Below are positions 1 to 8,942 of a stretch of 64,000 nt of DNA, in pieces. The DNA is from Ciceribacter lividus (GTDB taxonomy: Bacteria; Pseudomonadota; Alphaproteobacteria; Rhizobiales; Rhizobiaceae). Numbering within the stretch: the stretch's first letter is position 1; each line of letters opens with the position of its first letter. The stretch covers positions 1 through 64,000 of the forward strand of contig NZ_QPIX01000017.1 of the NCBI RefSeq assembly GCF_003337715.1, given 5' to 3'. Below the pieces are notes generated by a model that saw nothing but the letters and a program-made list of their open reading frames with translations, did not search any database and was not told the origin of the DNA. The translations under genes were made by a program, and so were the position numbers.

Positions 1-223
1 TCCATACTCAACTGCACAAAAGAGCGGGCCATTCCATCCTCCTGAAACTACGACCATTATTCTCTTCGTTGCATTTGAAAATGGAATCTGCCCCAGCTGT
101 AAACATAAATTGCATAATCAGCATTATGGAACTATCGACTCCATCCGGCCCTGTGTCCCGCGACACTATCGGTTTTCAGATTTCCTGATAATTTTTCGAT
201 GCCGCCCAAGGAAATTCATCCGA

Positions 224-253
224 CAAACGTCTCATTCCCAAAATAGACGTTTG
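224..253 (+). promoter_or_regulatory. Inverted repeat just upstream of the ECF sigma gene
   Basis: A perfect 9-bp inverted repeat, CAAACGTCT (224-232) and AGACGTTTG (245-253), is separated by 12 bases. It ends 14 bases before the GTG start of the sigma factor. It could be a leader hairpin that masks the start region or a protein-binding site. The upstream 220 bases are visibly more AT-rich than the rest of the window and hold no convincing gene; the 62-aa reading frame at 110-298 has no coding character. Confidence 0.45.
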
Positions 254-267
254 CGGGTCGGCTTGGG

Positions 268-798
268 GTGGACGCGGAATTGGATGCAGAGCTCATAGAA
301 CGGGCGCAGCGCGGTGACAGGGAGGCCTTCGGGCAGCTCGTCTCGCGCCACTATGATTTTGTCCACGCCATGGCATGGCGATGGTCGGGCAGTTCCACCG
401 ATGCCGACGACATCGCCCAGGAGGTCTGCGTCAAGCTCGGCGCGGCCATCCGGAGCTTTCGCGGCGCCAGCCGGTTCAGGACATGGCTCTATACGCTGAC
501 GCTGAACGCAGCCCGCGACCATAGACGCAAGCACACCCGAGAACAGCAGACGGTTCGCGCCTACACCGCGGAACCGCAGCACAATACGGGCGGCGACGAC
601 GAGGTCTCGACCGAGCTGTGGGCGGCGGTGCGCGCGCTGCCGGAACGTCAATGCGCGGCGGTGCTGCTCGTCTATGGCGAGGGCCTCAGCCATTCCGCCG
701 CCGCCGATACGCTGGGTTGCTCGGAGGCCACCGTTTCCTGGCACGTCCACGAGGCACGCAAGAGGCTGAAGGCCATGTTCGGCAAGGAAGAGGTATGA
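268..798 (+). CDS. ECF-type RNA polymerase sigma factor
   Basis: A 176-aa sigma-70 family factor with only regions 2 and 4, the layout of an extracytoplasmic-function sigma. Region 2 spans roughly residues 10-92 (DADDIAQEV, FRTWLYTLTLNAARD) and should contact the -10 element and core RNA polymerase. Region 4 spans about 115-168 (ALPERQCAAVLL, then the helix-turn-helix LGCSEATVSWHVHEARKRL) and should read the -35 element. The GTG at 268 is the only plausible start in frame. Its TGA overlaps the ATG of the next gene (ATGA, 795-798), so the two are translationally coupled. The downstream membrane protein is therefore the obvious candidate for its anti-sigma or sensor, which is inferred from context. 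The regulon and inducing signal are not visible. Confidence 0.9.
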   Translation: MDAELDAELIERAQRGDREAFGQLVSRHYDFVHAMAWRWSGSSTDADDIAQEVCVKLGAAIRSFRGASRFRTWLYTLTLNAARDHRRKHTREQQTVRAYTAEPQHNTGGDDEVSTELWAAVRALPERQCAAVLLVYGEGLSHSAAADTLGCSEATVSWHVHEARKRLKAMFGKEEV

Positions 799-2789
799 TC
801 TTGGACAAGGAACTCGAAAAACTCTCCCGCCAGACACCGCCGGCACCCGATCCGGAGGCGCGGGCGCGGGCGCTTGCCGCAGCGATGCAGGCTTTCGACG
901 ATGCGGGAAATCATGTCCCGGCAGACCAAGGAAATGCGGGAGGGCGGCGTCAAAGCTCCATCTTCAACTGGATATGGAGTCCTGCCGTGAACAAGAAATT
1001 CCTCGCCGGTTCAGCCCTTGCGACGCTGCTCGTCGTTCCTCTCGCAGGCTATCTCACGATCGAGATGAACGGTAACGGCGTGCCGGTCATCGATCAGGAG
1101 AAGATCGCAACGGACGAGGAGCGGCCCACATCCCTTCCATCTGCTGCGGCTGAGGCGGCGCGTGGCGACTCCGATGCCATCGCCCTTGCGGGCAAGACGA
1201 ACGGTCCGGCCGCGGATGTCGGGGAGGTCGAACGCCTGCTACCCCATGCATCGAGCGCCGTATCCCCGAAGCCGCAGTCGGCCGCTCGTATGAGCGCACC
1301 CGCCCTCGCCCCGGTTCCACCCATGGGCGAGAGCGGCGCGTTTCAGCCCGAACAGGATCGCGAGCGGTTCGCCAACGCCGATGACAATCCAATCAAGAGT
1401 GTGGCGACGGATCCGGTTTCGACCTTCTCCGCCGATGTCGACAGCGCGTCCTATTCCTTCGTTCGCCGGTCCTTGACCGGGGGGACAATCCCCGATCCCC
1501 GGTCGGTTCGCGTCGAGGAGATGATAAACTATTTCCCGTATGACTGGCCCGGTCCTGAAAGTGCCGATGCGCCCTTCAGGGCGACCGTGACGGTGATGCC
1601 GACCCCGTGGAACCACGACACGGAACTGATGCACGTGGCGATCAAGGGCTATGACCGCGCGCCGGCAACGACGCCGCGTGCCAACCTGGTGTTCCTGATC
1701 GACGTGTCGGGCTCGATGGACGAGCCGGACAAGCTGCCGCTGCTCAAGAGCGCCTTTCGTCTCCTGGTCAACAGGCTGAAGGCCGACGACACGGTCTCGA
1801 TCGTCGCCTATGCCGGCAATGCCGGGATCGTGCTCGAACCGACACCCGCGGCGGAGAAATCAAAGATCCTCTCCGCAATCGACCGGCTGGAGGCCGGAGG
1901 CTCCACCGGCGGCGCCGAGGGGATCGAAGCGGCCTACGATCTCGCGCGGCAAGCCTTCGTCAAGGATGGCGTCAATCGCGTGATGCTGGCGACGGATGGC
2001 GATTTCAACGTCGGGCCGTCGAGCGACGAAGACCTGAAGCGCATGGTCGAGGAGGAACGCAAGGATGGCATCTTCCTGACCGTTCTCGGCTTCGGCCGCG
2101 GCAATCTCAACGATTCCCTGATGCAGACGCTTGCTCAGAACGGCAATGGGAGCGCCGCCTATATCGATACCCTGGCGGAGGCGCAGAAGACGCTGGTCGA
2201 GGAAGCCGGATCGACGCTGTTTCCGATCGCCACGGACGTCAAGTTTCAGGTCGAATTCAACCCGGAGCGGATCGCCGAGTACAGGCTGATCGGCTATGAA
2301 ACGCGGACCCTCAACCGCGAGGACTTCAACAACGACCGTGTGGACGCCGGCGACATCGGTTCCGGCCACACCGTCACGGCGATCTACGAGATTACGCCCA
2401 AGGGAAGTCCCGCCGTCATGAACGACGAGCTGCGTTACGGCGCGAGCAGCACCGTTCCGGCAGAGACATCAGGCGATGCGCATCGCGGGGAGCTTGCCTT
2501 CCTCAAGATGCGCTACAAGCGGCCGGGCGAAGAAAGGAGCGTCCTCGTCACCATGCCTGTCGACGACAAGAACACCGTCGCCTCGGTCGACGCCGCGCCG
2601 CAGGACGTTCGCTTCTCGGTGGCCGTCGCCGCCTTCGGCCAGAAACTGCGGCGCGTCGCCCTCCCAGACTCCTACTCCTACCAGGCAATCGCAGATCTCG
2701 CGTCGGCATCGCGTGGCCCGGACCCCTACGGCTACCGGTCGGAATTCATCGGCCTTGTGCATCTGGCCGAGGGCCTCGACCAGCGATGA
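795..2789 (+). CDS. Membrane-anchored von Willebrand factor A protein, YfbK-like; possible anti-sigma
   Basis: A 664-aa protein. A charged N-terminal segment of about 68 residues, predicted cytoplasmic, is followed by one membrane segment near residues 69-87 (LAGSALATLLVVPLAGYL), then a long low-complexity linker rich in Ala, Pro and Ser. The YfbK-family block follows (STFSADVDSASYSFVRR, VRVEEMINYFPYDWP, about 209-251). A vWA domain carries an intact metal-ion adhesion motif DVSGS at 303-307, and a C-terminal DUF3520-like region ends the protein. A longer frame from 618 exists, but the ATG at 795 overlaps the sigma stop codon and is preferred. An N-terminal tail plus one membrane helix right after an ECF factor is the classical anti-sigma layout, so this may be a sensor with an extracytoplasmic vWA domain. 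That role is inference; the vWA identity is firm. Confidence 0.82.
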   Translation: MILDKELEKLSRQTPPAPDPEARARALAAAMQAFDDAGNHVPADQGNAGGRRQSSIFNWIWSPAVNKKFLAGSALATLLVVPLAGYLTIEMNGNGVPVIDQEKIATDEERPTSLPSAAAEAARGDSDAIALAGKTNGPAADVGEVERLLPHASSAVSPKPQSAARMSAPALAPVPPMGESGAFQPEQDRERFANADDNPIKSVATDPVSTFSADVDSASYSFVRRSLTGGTIPDPRSVRVEEMINYFPYDWPGPESADAPFRATVTVMPTPWNHDTELMHVAIKGYDRAPATTPRANLVFLIDVSGSMDEPDKLPLLKSAFRLLVNRLKADDTVSIVAYAGNAGIVLEPTPAAEKSKILSAIDRLEAGGSTGGAEGIEAAYDLARQAFVKDGVNRVMLATDGDFNVGPSSDEDLKRMVEEERKDGIFLTVLGFGRGNLNDSLMQTLAQNGNGSAAYIDTLAEAQKTLVEEAGSTLFPIATDVKFQVEFNPERIAEYRLIGYETRTLNREDFNNDRVDAGDIGSGHTVTAIYEITPKGSPAVMNDELRYGASSTVPAETSGDAHRGELAFLKMRYKRPGEERSVLVTMPVDDKNTVASVDAAPQDVRFSVAVAAFGQKLRRVALPDSYSYQAIADLASASRGPDPYGYRSEFIGLVHLAEGLDQR

Positions 2790-2832
2790 GGGGGACAGTG
2801 GAGCGCTGGCCAGAGAGCCCTCACCGGCCGTA

Positions 2833-3870
2833 TCACGCGGTCGCGCCGGCGAACACCTCGAAGCCGGTGTCGAAAACCGAGGGTTCCGGCGGGCGCTGCG
2901 CCGACTCGAACGCCTTCTCGACCGCAGTGCGGCCAATGAGAAAACGGTTCGAGCGGATCGTTGAAAGCGGCTGCGGCAATTCGCGGCCGATATCGAGGCC
3001 GTTGAAGCCGAAAATCGCCAGCCGGTCCGGGATCGAGATATTCGCGGCCATGCAGTGAAAGATGCCGCCGACCGCCATGTCGTCGTTGGAATAGACGATA
3101 ACATCGAGTTCCGGATGCTCGGCACAGAGCCGTGCCGTCATCTCCTTGCCGACGCCGACGGAGCTCGGCGCTTCCGCCACGGCTTCCGCCGTGATCGTCA
3201 GGCCGGCGTCCCGCAGGGCATCGACAAGGCCGTCGTAGCGAAGACGCGCCCGCCGGTCCGCCGTCCAGTCGTGGCCGGCATAGCCGAAGCGGCGATAGCC
3301 GCGCCCGACAAGATAGCGCCCGGTGGCGTATCCGGCCCGCCGGTGCGACATGCCGACGGCGATATCGATCGGCACCGCATCGATATCCATCATTTCCACG
3401 ACGCGGATATCGCTTTGAATGAGCATGCGACGCGTCGCATCGGTATGTTCGAAGCCGGCGATCAGGATTGCGCTCGGTTTCCAGGACAAGAGCCCGCGAA
3501 CGACCGCTTCCTCACGGTCCATGTCATATTCGGTAACGCTGATGACCGGCTGGTTCTCGCTGTCCCGCAGCGCGGCGTGGATGCCCTGAAGCACTTCGGG
3601 AAAGACGATGTTCGAGAGCGACGGAATGACGACGCCGACGAGATGGGAATCGAGCGAGGCCAGCGAGCCGGCGATCCTGTTCGGCACGTAGCCGGTGGCT
3701 CTGACCGCTTCCATCACCCGCTTTCGGGTTTCTTCCGCGACCGGCCCCTTGTTGCGCATGATGCGTGAGACGGTCGATTCGCCCACACCGGCACGCTGCG
3801 CGACGTCCTTGACGGTGACCTTGCTCTTCCTGTCGGGCAGACGCAGCCTTGGTTGCGTAACTTCTCCCAT
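2833..3870 (-). CDS. LacI-family transcriptional regulator, candidate repressor of the acid-sugar regulon
   Basis: A 345-aa LacI/GalR regulator. The N-terminal helix-turn-helix (VTVKDVAQRAGVGESTVSRI, about 17-37) is followed by the hinge helix (GYVPNRIAGSLAS) and a periplasmic-binding-protein-like effector domain. The gene is the last of a leftward series after the SDR and ABC transporter, but a strong stem-loop at 3947-3982 separates it from the SDR, so it may have its own promoter. Three operator-like repeats with a central GCG core (8707-8724, 8871-8886, 12613-12630) lie in the divergent promoters of the neighbouring transport and acid-sugar genes. This regulator is the best candidate to bind them. 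The effector is unknown, but a four-carbon acid sugar or an intermediate would fit. Confidence 0.88.
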   Translation of the reverse strand: MGEVTQPRLRLPDRKSKVTVKDVAQRAGVGESTVSRIMRNKGPVAEETRKRVMEAVRATGYVPNRIAGSLASLDSHLVGVVIPSLSNIVFPEVLQGIHAALRDSENQPVISVTEYDMDREEAVVRGLLSWKPSAILIAGFEHTDATRRMLIQSDIRVVEMMDIDAVPIDIAVGMSHRRAGYATGRYLVGRGYRRFGYAGHDWTADRRARLRYDGLVDALRDAGLTITAEAVAEAPSSVGVGKEMTARLCAEHPELDVIVYSNDDMAVGGIFHCMAANISIPDRLAIFGFNGLDIGRELPQPLSTIRSNRFLIGRTAVEKAFESAQRPPEPSVFDTGFEVFAGATA

Positions 3871-3946
3871 TCTTTGTGCTCCAGTGCCGGTTCAAGAAGA
3901 CCTGTCGGCTGTTTCCAACCATTCGTTCCCTTCGAACCTTTATACC

Positions 3947-3982
3947 AAGTCGTCCGACGCTGCGAAGAGCGCCGGACGACTT
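3947..3982 (-). terminator. Stem-loop downstream of the SDR gene
   Basis: A 10-bp perfect stem, AAGTCGTCCG (3947-3956) with CGGACGACTT (3973-3982), can extend inward by further pairs. On the minus strand it follows the SDR stop codon by about 40 bases and is followed by a T-rich stretch (ggtataaagg). It probably terminates or attenuates the transport operon ahead of the lacI-type gene. Confidence 0.6.
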
Positions 3983-4020
3983 GTTTCACAAGAGGCCGTG
4001 GCGCGAACGGCGAATACGCA

Positions 4021-4917
4021 TCACTTCTGTCCGACGTATTTCCGCCACGAGTGCTGCTCCCGGAAGCCGAGGATCTCGCGTGCCTTGCGATTCGACAGCA
4101 GGCTTTCGTATTCTCCCATCGGACGCGTGACCTTTACGCCCGGATAGAAGCGGTCGATCAGTTCCTGCGTCGGGAGGTCGGAAGAGGTTTCGTCGTTGGC
4201 GGCGTTGAACACCTCGAAGCCGAGCCCGTCCTTGTGAACGGCGAGGTCGACGATCTGGCCGAGATCCCGCGCGTCGATATAGCTCCACGCAATTCTCTTG
4301 CGGAAGCCCGGATCGGCAAACCATTTGGGGAAGAGTTCGTATTCGTGCGGCTCGATCACGTTGCCGATGCGGATGGCATAGATGTCGACGCCCGACCGCA
4401 GGGCGAAGGCCTGCGCGGTCTTCTCGTTGCAGATCTTCGACAGTGCATAGCTGTCCATCGGGTCGACGGGGTAATCCTCCTCCAGCGGGAAGTGCACCGG
4501 ATGGCGGGGCTCGTTGGCGAAAACGAGACCATAGGTGGTCTCCGACGAGGCGATGATCACCTTCTTGATCCCGAGCTTCACCGCCGCCTCGATGACGTTG
4601 TAGGTTCCCATCGTGTTGATGCGGAACATTTCGTTGTCCGGCGTGAGCATGATCCGCGGGATCGCCGCAAAGTGGACGACCGCATCCACGGGCTGCGTCC
4701 GCAGTGACGGGTCGAACTCGTGCAGGCCCATGTAGCTCGAGAAGGCATTGAACACCTGGCCGCTGTCGGTAATGTCGGTGATCAGCGTGCGCACCTTGGG
4801 ATTGTCGAGCGGCTTGGTGTCGACGTTCAGGACCTGGTGGCCCTGTTCGACGAGGTACTGGACGACATGCTTTCCAGCCTTGCCGCTTCCCCCGGTGAAC
4901 ATAATGCGTTTGCTCAT
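4021..4917 (-). CDS. NAD(P)-dependent epimerase/dehydratase (extended SDR), sugar-acid or sugar oxidoreductase
   Basis: A 298-aa extended short-chain dehydrogenase. The dinucleotide-binding motif is TGGSGKAG near residue 8, an acid-to-NAD type loop (NVDTK) follows, and the catalytic Ser and Tyr-Lys pair appear as SSETTYG and YALSK. The ATG at 4917 is preferred because a GGAG lies six bases upstream; an in-frame ATG at 4929 is the alternative. The gene is last in the permease, binding protein, ATPase, SDR series. It is a reasonable candidate to oxidise the imported sugar or acid, as DenD (D-erythronate dehydrogenase, also an SDR) does in related pathways, but I cannot assign the substrate from sequence. 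Confidence 0.8.
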   Translation of the reverse strand: MSKRIMFTGGSGKAGKHVVQYLVEQGHQVLNVDTKPLDNPKVRTLITDITDSGQVFNAFSSYMGLHEFDPSLRTQPVDAVVHFAAIPRIMLTPDNEMFRINTMGTYNVIEAAVKLGIKKVIIASSETTYGLVFANEPRHPVHFPLEEDYPVDPMDSYALSKICNEKTAQAFALRSGVDIYAIRIGNVIEPHEYELFPKWFADPGFRKRIAWSYIDARDLGQIVDLAVHKDGLGFEVFNAANDETSSDLPTQELIDRFYPGVKVTRPMGEYESLLSNRKAREILGFREQHSWRKYVGQK

Positions 4918-4971
4918 CTCATTCTCCATTGCTGCTGATATTGCTGTAGGGGATGTCGCCTGCCCGCGGGG

Positions 4972-6474
4972 TCAGCCCGTCGCGGCGAACATCACGTTTT
5001 CCTGGCTGGCGTCCTGGTGGCTGAAGCCACCGGTGATGCGGCCCTCCCTGAGGACGATCACCCTGTCGCTGATGGCGAGGATCTCCGGCAGGTCGGAGGA
5101 GACCACGATGATCGACATGCCTTCCTCAGCCAGCTTGTTCAGCAGGGCGTGGACCTCGGCCTTCGCGCCGACGTCGATGCCGCGGGTCGGTTCGTCGACG
5201 ATGAGAATGCGCGGCTTGCGGGCCACCCATTTGGCGATGATGACCTTCTGCTGGTTGCCGCCCGACAGATTGACGACCTTCTGTTCCGGGCTCGGCGTCT
5301 TGATCCCGAGCGCCTGGATGAACTCCCGGCAGCGCTTCGTCTCCCGGCCGCGATCCACGAAATCGAGCCGGCAATAGTCCGAGAGATGCGTGAGGCTGAA
5401 ATTCTCGCGGACCGATATGTCGAGCACGAGCCCCTGCCCCTTGCGGTCCTCGGTCACGAAGCCGAGACCTTCGCTGATCGCAACCGAAGGGTCGCTCATC
5501 CTGACCGGCTTGCCATCGATCAGGATCTCGCCGACATAGGCCCGGCTGCCGAAGATCATTTCCATGACCTCCGTGCGACCCGCTCCGATGAGTCCGAAGA
5601 AGCCGAGGATTTCACCCCTGTGCAGGTCGAAGCTCACATCCCTGACATTGGCGGAATGATGCGTTGGCCGATACATGCCGAGATTGCGCACGGACAACAG
5701 CACTTCGTCGGTGGCATGGGAGACGTGTTCGCCGAAGAACTGCGACAGTTCGCGATCGACCATCTTGCGCACCAGAAGATCGCGCGTCATTTCGCCGACG
5801 GGCCGGGAGTCCACGGTCTCGCCGTCGCGCATGACGGTCACCGTGTCGGCGATCTCGAAGATCTCCTCGAGCCGATGCGAGATGTAGACGATACCGATCC
5901 CCTGCGCGGCGAGCTTCTTGACCATGCGCAGCAGGACGGTCGCCTCGTGATGGCTGAGCGAGGCGGTCGGTTCGTCCATGATGATGAGTTTCGACTGATA
6001 GGAGATCGCGCGGGCGATCTCGACCATCTGCTTTTGTCCGATGCTGAGATCGCCGACCAGCATCGCCGGATTGAGTTTCATGTCGAGTTCGGCGAGAACG
6101 GCGGCGGCGGCCGCATTCATCTTCCGCCGGTCGATCAGCCTGGCCGCATTCACCGGTTCGCGGGCGAGGAAGATGTTCTCCGCAATCGACAGATTATCGA
6201 CGACCGCGAGCTCCTGGTAGATGATCGATATGCCGAGGGATCGGGCATGCACCGGATCGGAGATCACGACGTCCTCGCCTTCGACCGCAATCGTACCGCC
6301 GGGATCACAGCGCTGCACGCCGGTCATGATCTTCATCAGCGTGCTTTTTCCCGCCCCGTTCTCGCCCGCGATGGCATGAACCTGTCCGCGATAGAGGGTG
6401 AGATCGACCCCTTTCAATGCCTTCACGCCCGGAAAGGTCTTTGAGATGTTTCGCATTTCGAGAAATGGGGTCAT
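4972..6474 (-). CDS. Sugar ABC transporter ATPase, RbsA/MglA type (two fused nucleotide-binding domains)
   Basis: A 500-aa protein with two ABC domains in tandem, as in ribose and galactose importers. The first has a complete Walker A (GENGAGKST), a signature segment LSIGQKQMVEIARA and Walker B LIIMDEPTASL. The second has the degenerate P-loop usual in this family (LIGAGRTEV), the signature LSGGNQQKV and Walker B LIVDEPTRG. Of several in-frame starts, the ATG at 6474 gives the normal family length; the upstream extension from 6606 is not family-like. It energises uptake with the permease at 7574-8584 and the binding protein at 6548-7489. Confidence 0.93.
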   Translation of the reverse strand: MTPFLEMRNISKTFPGVKALKGVDLTLYRGQVHAIAGENGAGKSTLMKIMTGVQRCDPGGTIAVEGEDVVISDPVHARSLGISIIYQELAVVDNLSIAENIFLAREPVNAARLIDRRKMNAAAAAVLAELDMKLNPAMLVGDLSIGQKQMVEIARAISYQSKLIIMDEPTASLSHHEATVLLRMVKKLAAQGIGIVYISHRLEEIFEIADTVTVMRDGETVDSRPVGEMTRDLLVRKMVDRELSQFFGEHVSHATDEVLLSVRNLGMYRPTHHSANVRDVSFDLHRGEILGFFGLIGAGRTEVMEMIFGSRAYVGEILIDGKPVRMSDPSVAISEGLGFVTEDRKGQGLVLDISVRENFSLTHLSDYCRLDFVDRGRETKRCREFIQALGIKTPSPEQKVVNLSGGNQQKVIIAKWVARKPRILIVDEPTRGIDVGAKAEVHALLNKLAEEGMSIIVVSSDLPEILAISDRVIVLREGRITGGFSHQDASQENVMFAATG

Positions 6475-6547
6475 GGTCTGCTCGAATCCCGCTCCGGTGT
6501 GAATGGATGCGGAAGCAGTCGGCTCCCGCACCCAGGTTCTGCAGGTG

Positions 6548-7489
6548 TTACTTCGTGTAGCTGCCCAGATTGTCGGCCGTGACGACGGTGACGCCGGTAT
6601 CGACATCGGCCGGGTTCTTCTCCTCGCCGGTGATCTGCGCCACCAGGTGCTCGACCGCCAGACGTCCCATCGTCACCGGACGCTGAACCATGATGCCGTC
6701 GATGAAGCCGTCCTTGACGCCCTTGACCGTGTCCGGCAGGTCGTCGAAGGCAAACACCTTCAGCACACCCTTGCGATCGGAGAATTCCTTCTCGGCGAGA
6801 ACCTTGGCGACCGCGGGACCGCCGACCTGGCTGATACCGAAGATGCCCTTGAGGTCCGGGTTGGCGCGAAGCAGTGCTTCCGTCACCGACACCCCGCGAG
6901 CGAGATCGTCCTCGGTGCCTTCGGTGGCGGCGATGGTGATCTTAGGATAGGCTTCGAGTGCCTTCTTCACGCCGGCGATGCGCTCGTTCAGGTTCGATGC
7001 GCCGAGCTGACCGGTGACGATCGCCACCTTGCCCTCGCCGCCGATGGCTTCCGCCATCGCCTTGCCCATGGTTTCGCCAGCGGCTTCATTGATCGTGCCG
7101 ATGTACATGCTGCGGCCGCTGTTGGCGCTGTCGCTGTCGAAGGTGAGAACGGCAATGCCGGCATCGACGGCCTGCTTGATGATGCCTTCGACGGACTTCG
7201 GCTCGTTCACGGAAATCGCGATCCCGTCGACATGCCGCGCGATCAGGTCCTCGATGATCTTGACCTGCGTCGAACCCTGGGTGTTCTGCGGAACAACCCA
7301 CTGATACTGCACGCCGAGCTTGTCGGCAGCTTCCTTCGCACCGGTGTTGCAGTCGTCGAAGAACGGGACGGCAACCTTCGGAACGACGGCGACGGTGATG
7401 TCGGCCTTGTCCTTGGCAAAGGCTGCACCCGTTGCCAGCAGCGACATCGTCAGGATCGCCGCACGAGCGGAATTGAAAAGTACACGCAT
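6548..7489 (-). CDS. Periplasmic sugar-binding protein, ribose/galactose family (peripla_BP_4)
   Basis: A 313-aa secreted protein. A Sec signal peptide (hydrophobic run AAILTMSLLATGAAFA, cleavage predicted after residue 25) precedes a class-B sugar-binding fold (ITVAVVPKVAVPFFDD at the N-terminus, IAISVNEPKSVEGIIKQAVDAG in the first lobe). It captures the substrate for the permease and RbsA-like ATPase next to it. A modest imperfect hairpin at 6509-6529, between this gene and the ATPase gene, may favour higher levels of the binding protein mRNA. The ligand is likely a sugar, polyol or sugar acid, given the catabolic genes of the same candidate regulon. Confidence 0.92.
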   Translation of the reverse strand: MRVLFNSARAAILTMSLLATGAAFAKDKADITVAVVPKVAVPFFDDCNTGAKEAADKLGVQYQWVVPQNTQGSTQVKIIEDLIARHVDGIAISVNEPKSVEGIIKQAVDAGIAVLTFDSDSANSGRSMYIGTINEAAGETMGKAMAEAIGGEGKVAIVTGQLGASNLNERIAGVKKALEAYPKITIAATEGTEDDLARGVSVTEALLRANPDLKGIFGISQVGGPAVAKVLAEKEFSDRKGVLKVFAFDDLPDTVKGVKDGFIDGIMVQRPVTMGRLAVEHLVAQITGEEKNPADVDTGVTVVTADNLGSYTK

Positions 7490-7573
7490 GAAATCCTCCT
7501 CCTCAACAAGCTCTCCTCGAGCCTGGATTCTTCGTGATTGACTTAGATGTTCGGCATGCTCATTCGTCTTGGC

Positions 7574-8584
7574 TCAGTTTTTTCCTCCCATGATCCTGCT
7601 CCGCAGCACGTCGAGGCTCACGGCGATCAGGATGACGCCGCCGGTGATGGCCTGTTGCGCATAGGTATTGATGTTGAGCAGCACGACGCCGTTGGCGATC
7701 ACGCCGACGAGCGCCGCGCCGATGACCGCGCCGGTCACGCTCCCTGCCCCGCCGGCCAGACTCGCTCCGCCGATCGCGGCGGCGGCGATGACATCAAGCT
7801 CGGACCCGAAGCCGGAAGCCGGCTCGGCCGAGAGATAGCGGGAGAAACCGATGACGCCGGCCAATGCGGCAATCGTTGACGACAGGACATAGACCGACAG
7901 CTTGATGCGGTCGACCTTGACGCCGCTCAGCCGCGCGGCGTGCTCGTTCCCACCCGTCGCATAGACGTGCCGGCCGAAGCGGGTGCGGCGCATGATGACC
8001 GCGAAGAACAGCATCAGGACAACCATGATGATGACCGGCACCGGCACGGGGCCGAGATACCCCTGCCCGAGGACGGAAAAACCCTCCGGCGTCTCGGGCG
8101 TCACCGGCACGCCCCGGGTGATCATGTACATCAGCCCGCGCCCGATGCTCAGTGTTCCAAGGGTCGCGATGAACGGCGGCAAACCGATAAAGGTGATCAG
8201 GAGGCCGTTGCAGAGGCCGAAAACCAGGCCGACGCCCAGACCGGCGGCAACGCAGATCTCGGTCGGGTAACCCGCGCTGAAGCAGAGAGCGGTTACGAGC
8301 GAGGCAAGCCCCATGGCCGAGCCGACCGACAGGTCGATGCCGCCGGTGATGATGACCATGACCATGCCGATGCCCATGATCGCCGTCAGCGAAAAGGCGC
8401 GGAACACGCCCATCAGGTTGTTCGTCGTGAAGAAGTAGGGCGTATAGAGGCTGATCAGGGCCCCGACCACGACCAGCGCGATCAGGACGTTGAACTCACG
8501 CACCTGGAACAGCCTGCCGGCTTCGGTCAGCAGGCGGGAATGCAGCGATCCGGACGCGGTTTGGTGCTGATCGGTCGCAAGCAT
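7574..8584 (-). CDS. Sugar ABC transporter permease, RbsC type
   Basis: A 336-aa polytopic membrane protein of the ribose/xylose permease family. The conserved segment GGIDLSVGSAMGLASLV lies near residue 85, and the family motif FIGLPPFIATLGTLSIGRG is in the middle. Several hydrophobic stretches (LVVVGALISLYTPYFF and others) indicate about eight to ten membrane helices. It is the first gene of the leftward operon permease, binding protein, ATPase, SDR. Its promoter region (8585-8942) is shared with a rightward operon and holds two copies of a palindromic operator. Confidence 0.92.
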   Translation of the reverse strand: MLATDQHQTASGSLHSRLLTEAGRLFQVREFNVLIALVVVGALISLYTPYFFTTNNLMGVFRAFSLTAIMGIGMVMVIITGGIDLSVGSAMGLASLVTALCFSAGYPTEICVAAGLGVGLVFGLCNGLLITFIGLPPFIATLGTLSIGRGLMYMITRGVPVTPETPEGFSVLGQGYLGPVPVPVIIMVVLMLFFAVIMRRTRFGRHVYATGGNEHAARLSGVKVDRIKLSVYVLSSTIAALAGVIGFSRYLSAEPASGFGSELDVIAAAAIGGASLAGGAGSVTGAVIGAALVGVIANGVVLLNINTYAQQAITGGVILIAVSLDVLRSRIMGGKN

Positions 8585-8706
8585 TTCTCATTCCTCCCAA
8601 AAATTGCTCCGGTGCGCTGCCGCCTCGACCCAAGGGGCTCCTCAACCCCTTCGGCCGTCCCATCCACCTATTCTCCGGTCGAGAACTGACGGTAGAACGG
8701 CCATTG

Positions 8707-8724
8707 AATGGCAGCGCTGTCATT
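8707..8724. promoter_or_regulatory. LacI-type operator, site A
   Basis: AATGGCAGCGCTGTCATT is an 18-bp inverted repeat with one mismatched pair and a GCGC centre, the form typical of LacI/GalR operators. The same 17 bases (ATGGCAGCGCTGTCATT) recur exactly at 8871-8887. Confidence 0.75.
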
Positions 8725-8870
8725 GTCTCGTTCAGTTCCCGGATTTTGTCAACCGGCATTTTACGATTTGCGGATATTCGCATTTCATCTGCGGATTCCC
8801 GCAATTCGTCGAAGATAGTGGAGATACGGCGCTTTTTGGATGTTGCGTTCATCCGAAGACGGGCGATAGT

Positions 8871-8886
8871 ATGGCAGCGCTGTCAT
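8871..8886. promoter_or_regulatory. LacI-type operator, site B
   Basis: ATGGCAGCGCTGTCAT is identical to the core of site A and in the same orientation. It ends 56 bases before the preferred start of the racemase-like gene. Its first three bases form an in-frame ATG that could be mistaken for the start codon. Confidence 0.75.
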
Positions 8887-8942
8887 TTCAAAGTCTGCTC
8901 GAGCCTGATCGCAGGCGAGAAATCGAACCGGAGAGCCCGTTG

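Larger units (their letters stand above)
8585..8942. promoter_or_regulatory. Divergent promoter region between the transporter and racemase/aldo-keto reductase operons
   Basis: This 358-base non-coding stretch separates the leftward permease gene from the rightward racemase-like gene. It holds two copies of a 17-bp operator-like sequence with centres 163 bases apart, a distance compatible with DNA looping between repressor dimers. A short direct repeat TGCGGAT occurs twice near 8770-8798. I see no additional gene; the reading frames through it are not coding-like. Confidence 0.7.

Noticed and set aside
110-298. Possible 62-residue gene at the left end
   Set aside because: It crosses the inverted repeat and the sigma start, has no family resemblance and no ribosome-binding site.
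8871-8942. Longer N-terminus for the racemase-like protein from the ATG at 8871
   Set aside because: That ATG is part of operator B, has no ribosome-binding site, and adds residues unlike the family; the ATG at 8943 has a GGAG at good distance.
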